This document shows positions 59,080-64,000 of a stretch of DNA of 64,000 nucleotides, in pieces. Numbering within the stretch: the first letter of the stretch is position 1; each line of letters begins with the position of its first letter. The notes beneath the pieces are model-generated. The model did no database searches and was not told the DNA's origin. It saw only the letters and a program-made list of their open reading frames with translations. This DNA is from SpSt-398 sp041752235 (GTDB lineage Bacteria > Bacteroidota > Bacteroidia > Chitinophagales > Chitinophagaceae). Made by a program: the position numbers and the translations under genes. The stretch spans positions 1-64,000 of the forward strand of contig JBGSHM010000005.1 of NCBI GenBank assembly GCA_041752235.1, in the 5' to 3' direction.

Positions 59080-60369
59080 ATGGGTTGCGGAAACTGTTCC
59101 CCTAAAGGATGTAAGAGCAATGGTGGTTGCAGCACAGGTAGTTGCAACCGGATGAATGCCTACGATTGGCTGATCAATCTGCCCATGGTAGATCAGGACA
59201 GCTATTGCCGCATCATTGAGGTAAGCTTCAATAATGGTAGCCGGAAAGATTTTTTCCGCAATACCACCTTGCATTTATTTGAGAAAGGCGATTTTATCAC
59301 CGTAGAAGGGGTCAGTGGTTTTGATGTGGGCGAAGTGTCCCTGACCGGGGAAGTGGTACGCCTGCAAATGAAGAAACGCGGGGTAAAAGAACAAAGCGAA
59401 GAGATCAAGAAAGTCCTGAGGCCATCGAGTGACCGGGATATAGATACCTGGAAACATACCAAATCACGCGAAAAAGAAGCCCTGATCCGCGCCCGGGCTA
59501 TTACCCGGCAGTTTAAGCTGGACATGAAGATCAGTGAAGTGGAGATTCAGGCCGATGGACGCAAGGCGACCTTTTTTTATATCGCCGATGGACGTGTGGA
59601 TTTCCGGGAGTTGATCAAAGTATACGCGTCGGAATTCAAGGTAAAAGTGGAAATGCGCCAGATCGGTGCCCGCCAGGAAAGTTCCAAAGTGGGTGGGATC
59701 GGTAGTTGCGGCCGCGAACTCTGCTGCAGTACCTGGCTAACTGATTTTAAATCGGTAAATACCGCTGCTGCACGGTATCAAAACCTGTCTATCAATCAGA
59801 CCAAATTATCCGGTCAGTGTGGACGGTTGAAATGCTGTCTCAACTACGAACTCGATACCTATCTGGATGCCCTTCAGGGTTTCCCCAATGATTGCGATAC
59901 GATCCAGGTAGCCAAAGGAAATGCCAACCTGATCAAAAAAGATATTTTCAAGAACCTGATGTGGTATATGCTGCCAGATAGCAGTAAACAATACCCCGTG
60001 CCCATTGAAAGAGCGGTAAAGATCAAATCGCTCAACAGACAGGGCATCATCCCCGATGAACTCGAAGCGGTGGAAGTCACTTCATCCAAACAAAAAGAAG
60101 TAGAACCTGAATTTGTGGATGTGGTGGGCCAGATCAGTTTGCGCAGTCTGGAAAAAGCCGACCGTAAACGCCGGAACAAACAACAACAACAACCCCGCAG
60201 GCCCCAACAAGGTGGTGGAGGAAATCAACAATCTTCTCAGCAACAACAACAGCAACCCCGTAAACCGCAACAAGGTGGTGGGGGAAACAGAAACCCCAAC
60301 CAAGGGCAGAATAGAAACCGTCGCCCGGGTGGTAATACGGGAGGCAATAATCGTAAACAGGGAAGTTAA
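59080..60369 (+). CDS. ricT: RicT/YaaT-like PSP1 domain protein
   Basis: 429 aa. The N-terminal 22 residues are Cys-rich (CGNCSPKGCKSNGGC). PSP1/RicT core (about 60-290) with SCGRELCCSTWL and GQCGRLKCCLNYELDTY, the Cys pairs that bind an iron-sulfur cluster in the Ric complex. The C-terminal ~75 residues are a low-complexity tail of Gln, Asn, Pro, Gly and Arg (QQQQPRRPQQGGGGN). RicT proteins influence RNase Y-dependent processing and competence in Firmicutes; the role here is not known. gldH, which usually follows, is absent. Confidence 0.93.
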   Translation: MGCGNCSPKGCKSNGGCSTGSCNRMNAYDWLINLPMVDQDSYCRIIEVSFNNGSRKDFFRNTTLHLFEKGDFITVEGVSGFDVGEVSLTGEVVRLQMKKRGVKEQSEEIKKVLRPSSDRDIDTWKHTKSREKEALIRARAITRQFKLDMKISEVEIQADGRKATFFYIADGRVDFRELIKVYASEFKVKVEMRQIGARQESSKVGGIGSCGRELCCSTWLTDFKSVNTAAARYQNLSINQTKLSGQCGRLKCCLNYELDTYLDALQGFPNDCDTIQVAKGNANLIKKDIFKNLMWYMLPDSSKQYPVPIERAVKIKSLNRQGIIPDELEAVEVTSSKQKEVEPEFVDVVGQISLRSLEKADRKRRNKQQQQPRRPQQGGGGNQQSSQQQQQQPRKPQQGGGGNRNPNQGQNRNRRPGGNTGGNNRKQGS

Positions 60370-60372
60370 GTC

Positions 60373-63255
60373 TTACCGCTTAAACACCTCAAACAAGGCA
60401 TCCTGTACTTTTCCGCGTACATTCAGGTCCAATAGTACCCGGTTATTCCTTGTAGGGTTAACACGATTAGACAGAAAAACATACACGATCTTTTTTTCCG
60501 GATCCACCCATACACAAGTACCGGTAAACCCAGTATGCCCAAACGTGGCCGGAGAGGCCAATACACTTGGATAGGGCTCCTGTCCTTTCTTTAATTCCCT
60601 TTCTGGCTTATCAAACCCCAAACCCCTTCTGGAATCATTGGAGCCATAGGCCGTGAAGAGCTTGATTGTATTTTCGGAGAGATATCTTTTCCCATTGAGC
60701 ACACCGCCATTAAGTAGCATCTGATACAAGGTGGCCAGGTCATACGCATCTGAGAAAAGTCCGGCATGTCCGGCTACACCGCCAAACATCGAAGCCCCTT
60801 CGTCATGCACATCGCCCCTTATCGCTTGTTTTCGGAAATGAGGTTCTGTCTCGGTCGGAATGATCTGATCAAGCGGATACTTATCCCGTGGCTTGAACCC
60901 CAATGATAGCAATCCCATTTTTTCATAAAATTCCTGCCGCACATATACATCCAGGGGTTTACCCGAAATAGCTTCTACCACTTTTCCCAAAAAGATAAAA
61001 TCGTTATCGCTGTACACATATTTACCCCGGGTGCCCAGCGGACTTTTCAATATCCGTTGATACATGGTATCCTGGTAATCCTGGCGCATGTACAGGCTTT
61101 CTGCGACGCGTACGGTATAGGCACCGGTTCTTTCCCTGGAAAAATAAACCGAAGAAGGTATTCCTGTACTCGTATCGATGACTTCTTTATAAAATGGAAT
61201 AAAAGGTACGAGACCTGCACGGTGCAACAGTACATCCCGGACTTTGAGTTTTGCCTTGTCCGTCCCTTTTACCAGATCCAGATAATCACCCAGGGTCTTG
61301 TCCAGATCCAGTTTGCCCTGGTCATACAGTTTCATCACGGCCAGGGTGGTGGCGCTTACCTTGGTAACTGAGGCCAGGTCAAAAACATCATTTACGTTCA
61401 TGTTCCTTTCACCCGGAGATCCGATTTGTCCAAATGCTTTTTGGTACACAATGGCCCCGTCTTTGGCCGCAAGGATGACGCAACCCGGGAAGGCTTTTCG
61501 TGCCAACGCATCATTCACAATCGAATCAATTGTTTCCAGCCGGGGCATCGAGGGCGTGTGCAGGGAAATGCTTTGTTTATGATAAATGATGCCTTCGCCA
61601 AATTTCTTTCCGGCCACCGAAACAGGTAATACACCTTGGGGGGTGATCCGTCCTTTTAAAAGATCGGCTGCTGCATTGGCCGTTATATCATCGTCCTGGT
61701 AGCAGGCAACCAGGTTCTTTGCATCTGCGAAATAGGAAAGTGAAAGCACATTGCCAAAGACCAGTGTGATGGAAGGGAAGGTCTGAAGCTGGCGATAAAA
61801 TTCCAATGCGGCATTGGAAATATTATACTGATGGGCTGGTCGCAGGGAAAATCCATGTACCCCGATCACCACTTCCTGATATTGCCCCTTCTGCAGGGAG
61901 GCCAGAATCTCATTGGCCTTGTTAGCCGATTCTTTATATGAAAATAAATAGGTATCGGCCTGATGATCCAATTGTATCCGGGAGCCAAATGCATTCAGGC
62001 TATTCAATCCGATTCCCACAAAAGCTACTTTCTTATCGCGCAGCACGGGTAATATTCCGGTTTCTGAACGCACCAGCGTGATGGTGGCACGGGCGACGGC
62101 TTCGCGTATCTTATCTGTTTGTTTGTTCAGGTCTGTAGTCAGGTTTCGTGTATCGATCGGTGACTGATTCGATAAGCCCAGTTGATACTTGGCCCGCAGT
62201 GCCCTTTTTACTTTTTCATCCAGCATGCCCCAATTCAATCTTTTTTGTTTGATCGCGGCTTTGATGGCCTTGATGGCTTCGGGGACATCCTCCGGTAAAC
62301 AAAGCATATCATTACCGGCCACCAGGGCTTCGACAGCAATGGTTCCTCCGGGAAAATATTTGGCTACGCCCTTCATCTCGAGCGCATCGGTAAACGTGAG
62401 ACCGGCAAAACCAAGATCATTTCGCAATAATCCATTCACCGCCGGGGCTGAAATGGATGTGGCCACATTGGGCGAAGCATCCAAAGAAGGAATGGAAAGG
62501 TGCGCGACCATGACACTACCTACACCGGCATCCAACAAGGCTTTAAAGGGCATCAGCTCCATGGAGTCCAATTGGCTGCGGGTCTTGTTGACAATTGGAA
62601 GATCATAGTGTGAGTCAACATCCACATCCCCATGCCCGGGAAAATGTTTGGCACAGGCCATGATGCCGGCATCCTGCATACCCCGCATATAGGCCACACC
62701 CAGGCGGGCTACCTTGTATTTATCTTCACCAAAAGACCGATAGCCGATCACCGGGTTATTGGGATTATTATTGATATCCACCACCGGCGCATAATTGACA
62801 TGAATACCCAGGCGCTTGCATTGCTCTCCTACGGCGAGACCCATCTGGTACACCAGCATGGTATCGGATAGCGCACCCAGGGTGAGTTGGTAAGGGAATT
62901 TGATGACGCTATCCAACCGCATACCAACGCCCCATTCCCCATCAATGGTCACCATCAGAGGTGTTTGCGCAATGGATTGATAGTAGTTGGTATAATTCGC
63001 CTGTCGTACAGGGCCTCCCTGAAAGAAACAAAGTCCGCCCACATTATACTGACGAATAATGGCCGCTACTTTTTCCGCATACTCATCCCCTTTATCCGAA
63101 TGCGCACGGATGATCATCAATTGCGCGATCTTTTGATCTTTACTCAGTGAATTGAACACACTATCCACCCATTCCGACTCTGAAAGACGGGAAGAAAATT
63201 GGGCTTGGGCCGTTCCGGCCATCAAGAATAAAGCTAAAAAATACATGGCTCGCAT
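60373..63255 (-). CDS. Fusion of GH3 beta-N-acetylglucosaminidase and serine beta-lactamase-like domain
   Basis: 960 aa from the ATG at 63255. Signal peptide (MYFLALFLMAGTAQAQ). GH3 N-domain (about 35-350) with KHFPGHGDVDVDSHYDLP and nucleophile region FTDALEMKGV, and a GH3 C-domain to about 565. The C-terminal serine hydrolase domain (about 590-950) has S-V-T-K (FDLASVTKVSATTL) and the YSDNDF motif. It is probably a peptidoglycan-recycling or cell-wall enzyme. The fusion is known in the phylum. A 12-bp dyad TGTAAATTTACA lies just upstream of the ATG. The stop is 3 bp from the ricT stop. Confidence 0.95.
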   Translation of the reverse strand: MRAMYFLALFLMAGTAQAQFSSRLSESEWVDSVFNSLSKDQKIAQLMIIRAHSDKGDEYAEKVAAIIRQYNVGGLCFFQGGPVRQANYTNYYQSIAQTPLMVTIDGEWGVGMRLDSVIKFPYQLTLGALSDTMLVYQMGLAVGEQCKRLGIHVNYAPVVDINNNPNNPVIGYRSFGEDKYKVARLGVAYMRGMQDAGIMACAKHFPGHGDVDVDSHYDLPIVNKTRSQLDSMELMPFKALLDAGVGSVMVAHLSIPSLDASPNVATSISAPAVNGLLRNDLGFAGLTFTDALEMKGVAKYFPGGTIAVEALVAGNDMLCLPEDVPEAIKAIKAAIKQKRLNWGMLDEKVKRALRAKYQLGLSNQSPIDTRNLTTDLNKQTDKIREAVARATITLVRSETGILPVLRDKKVAFVGIGLNSLNAFGSRIQLDHQADTYLFSYKESANKANEILASLQKGQYQEVVIGVHGFSLRPAHQYNISNAALEFYRQLQTFPSITLVFGNVLSLSYFADAKNLVACYQDDDITANAAADLLKGRITPQGVLPVSVAGKKFGEGIIYHKQSISLHTPSMPRLETIDSIVNDALARKAFPGCVILAAKDGAIVYQKAFGQIGSPGERNMNVNDVFDLASVTKVSATTLAVMKLYDQGKLDLDKTLGDYLDLVKGTDKAKLKVRDVLLHRAGLVPFIPFYKEVIDTSTGIPSSVYFSRERTGAYTVRVAESLYMRQDYQDTMYQRILKSPLGTRGKYVYSDNDFIFLGKVVEAISGKPLDVYVRQEFYEKMGLLSLGFKPRDKYPLDQIIPTETEPHFRKQAIRGDVHDEGASMFGGVAGHAGLFSDAYDLATLYQMLLNGGVLNGKRYLSENTIKLFTAYGSNDSRRGLGFDKPERELKKGQEPYPSVLASPATFGHTGFTGTCVWVDPEKKIVYVFLSNRVNPTRNNRVLLDLNVRGKVQDALFEVFKR

Positions 63256-63278
63256 ACCTGTAAATTTACAGCATTCCG

Positions 63279-63362
63279 CCTCACCATTCACCATTCACTA
63301 TTCACTATTCACCCCCTCACCACTCACGCCTCACGAAACTCCCGTCTCACGCCTCACGTCCC
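63279..63362. repeat. One-sided CACnnnT heptamer array in front of mutL
   Basis: TCACCAT, TCACTAT, TCACCCC, TCACGCC and TCACGTC-type units in one orientation only, without the inverted partner. It lies in the divergent gap between the GH3 fusion (minus) and mutL (plus) and ends about 20 bp before the mutL -7 box. Confidence 0.85.
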
Positions 63363-63383
63363 AAGATTCACGATTTTTAATAA

Positions 63384-63391
63384 TACCTTTG
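63384..63391 (+). promoter_or_regulatory. -7 box TACCTTTG of mutL
   Basis: TACCTTTG, CCCG, GTG. Full TAnnTTTG match four bases before the start codon. Confidence 0.65.
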
Positions 63392-63395
63392 CCCG

Positions 63396-64000
63396 GTGTC
63401 TGATATCATACAACTTCTCCCTGATAACATAGCCAACCAGATCGCCGCAGGCGAGGTCATTCAAAGGCCTGCCAGCGCGGTAAAGGAGCTATTGGAAAAT
63501 GCGGTGGATTCTGGTGCCACGGAGATCAAATTATTCATTAATGATGCGGGCAAATCGCTTGTTCAGGTAGTGGATAATGGCAAAGGCATGAGTGAAACTG
63601 ATGCCCGGATGTGCTTTGAGCGGCATGCTACTTCCAAGATCCGGCAGATCGAGGATCTTTTTCGGATACGCACCATGGGTTTCCGGGGCGAAGCCCTGGC
63701 TTCCATTGCAGCGGTGGCACAGGTAGAACTTAAAACCAGAAGGGCGGAAGACAGTACAGGCACCTATCTGGAAGTGGAAAATAGTGTGGTTAAGAAACAG
63801 GAACCCGTAGCCTGCCAGCCTGGTACCAGCATCGCCATGAAGAATCTTTTCTTCAATGTGCCTGCCCGCCGGAATTTTTTGAAAAGCAATGCCGCTGAAT
63901 TAAGACATATCCTGGATGAGTTTACGCGGGTAGCTATGGCCTTTCCGGAGATCTTCTTTTCCCTGAGCAGCAATGGGCAGCAACTCTTCCACCTCGACAG
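63396..64000 (+). CDS. mutL: DNA mismatch repair protein MutL, partial (5' part)
   Basis: The first 201 codons; the frame runs off the window end. GHKL ATPase features: IIQLLPDNIANQIAAGEVIQ, ASAVKELLENAVDSG, VVDNGKGM, FERHATSKI, TMGFRGEALASIAAVA, PGTSIAMKNLFFNVPARRNFL. MutL couples mismatch recognition by MutS to strand removal. GTG start; TACCTTTG four bases before it points to a leaderless mRNA. No earlier in-frame start is present. Confidence 0.97.
   Translation, partial: MSDIIQLLPDNIANQIAAGEVIQRPASAVKELLENAVDSGATEIKLFINDAGKSLVQVVDNGKGMSETDARMCFERHATSKIRQIEDLFRIRTMGFRGEALASIAAVAQVELKTRRAEDSTGTYLEVENSVVKKQEPVACQPGTSIAMKNLFFNVPARRNFLKSNAAELRHILDEFTRVAMAFPEIFFSLSSNGQQLFHLD

Overview
The window is chromosomal DNA of a Bacteroidota bacterium, most likely a member of the Chitinophagaceae. 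The evidence is the gliding genes gldD and gldE in the typical gldD-gldE-ssb-mutY block, two SusC/SusD pairs, a RicT-type PSP1 protein next to holB, promoter boxes of the Bacteroidota TAnnTTTG type, and an almost complete lack of Shine-Dalgarno sequences. No rRNA, tRNA, CRISPR array, transposase or phage gene was seen.

Layout. 0-6 kb: a housekeeping block (lutC-like LUD protein, FKBP lipoprotein, ftsH, rsfS, birA) interrupted by a DUF4397 lipoprotein. 6-9.7 kb: DUF5777 barrel protein and a divergent stress or envelope group (YtxH, DUF1328, small lipoprotein, cupin, AraC-type regulator). 9.7-14.2 kb: an AT-rich accessory segment with two HigB/HigA toxin-antitoxin modules on either side of a lipoprotein gene, a REP-like hairpin cluster and an orphan membrane protein. 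14.3-20.2 kb: M23 peptidase, MORN protein, carB. 20.3-23 kb: a 7TM protein / NarL-type kinase / response regulator operon with an uncharacterised 161-aa protein. 23-34 kb: comEC, M28 peptidase, purH, EamA transporter, polysaccharide deacetylase, lutB, DUF3109. 34-42.6 kb: TPR protein, gldD, gldE, ssb, mutY, then HU, TPR, a 31-aa COX24-domain protein and RNase G. 43-52.1 kb: two tandem SusD/SusC pairs without neighbouring enzymes. 52.3-64 kb: YugP-like Zn peptidase, radA, comF, a lipoprotein, glutathione peroxidase, holB, ricT, a GH3/serine-hydrolase fusion and the start of mutL.

The most unusual signal is not a gene. Nearly every gene-end gap holds a long palindrome built from degenerate short-period units: GTGAnnn heptamers, AGTCnnn heptamers, a roughly 9-bp GAATTnnAC unit, and a TTTACCGC...GACGCAAGG family. 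These palindromes abut or even supply the stop codons of adjacent genes; in one case both convergent genes end at symmetric positions of one palindrome. A second signal is promoter geometry: at least five genes (lutC, lutB, mutL, holB, the lipoprotein at 55619), plus radA with a slightly weaker box, have a TAnnTTTG-like box exactly four bases before the start codon, which predicts leaderless mRNAs. I did not find a clear new defence or biosynthetic system. The protein-coding content is mostly ordinary, and function calls come from reading the proteins, not from database searches.
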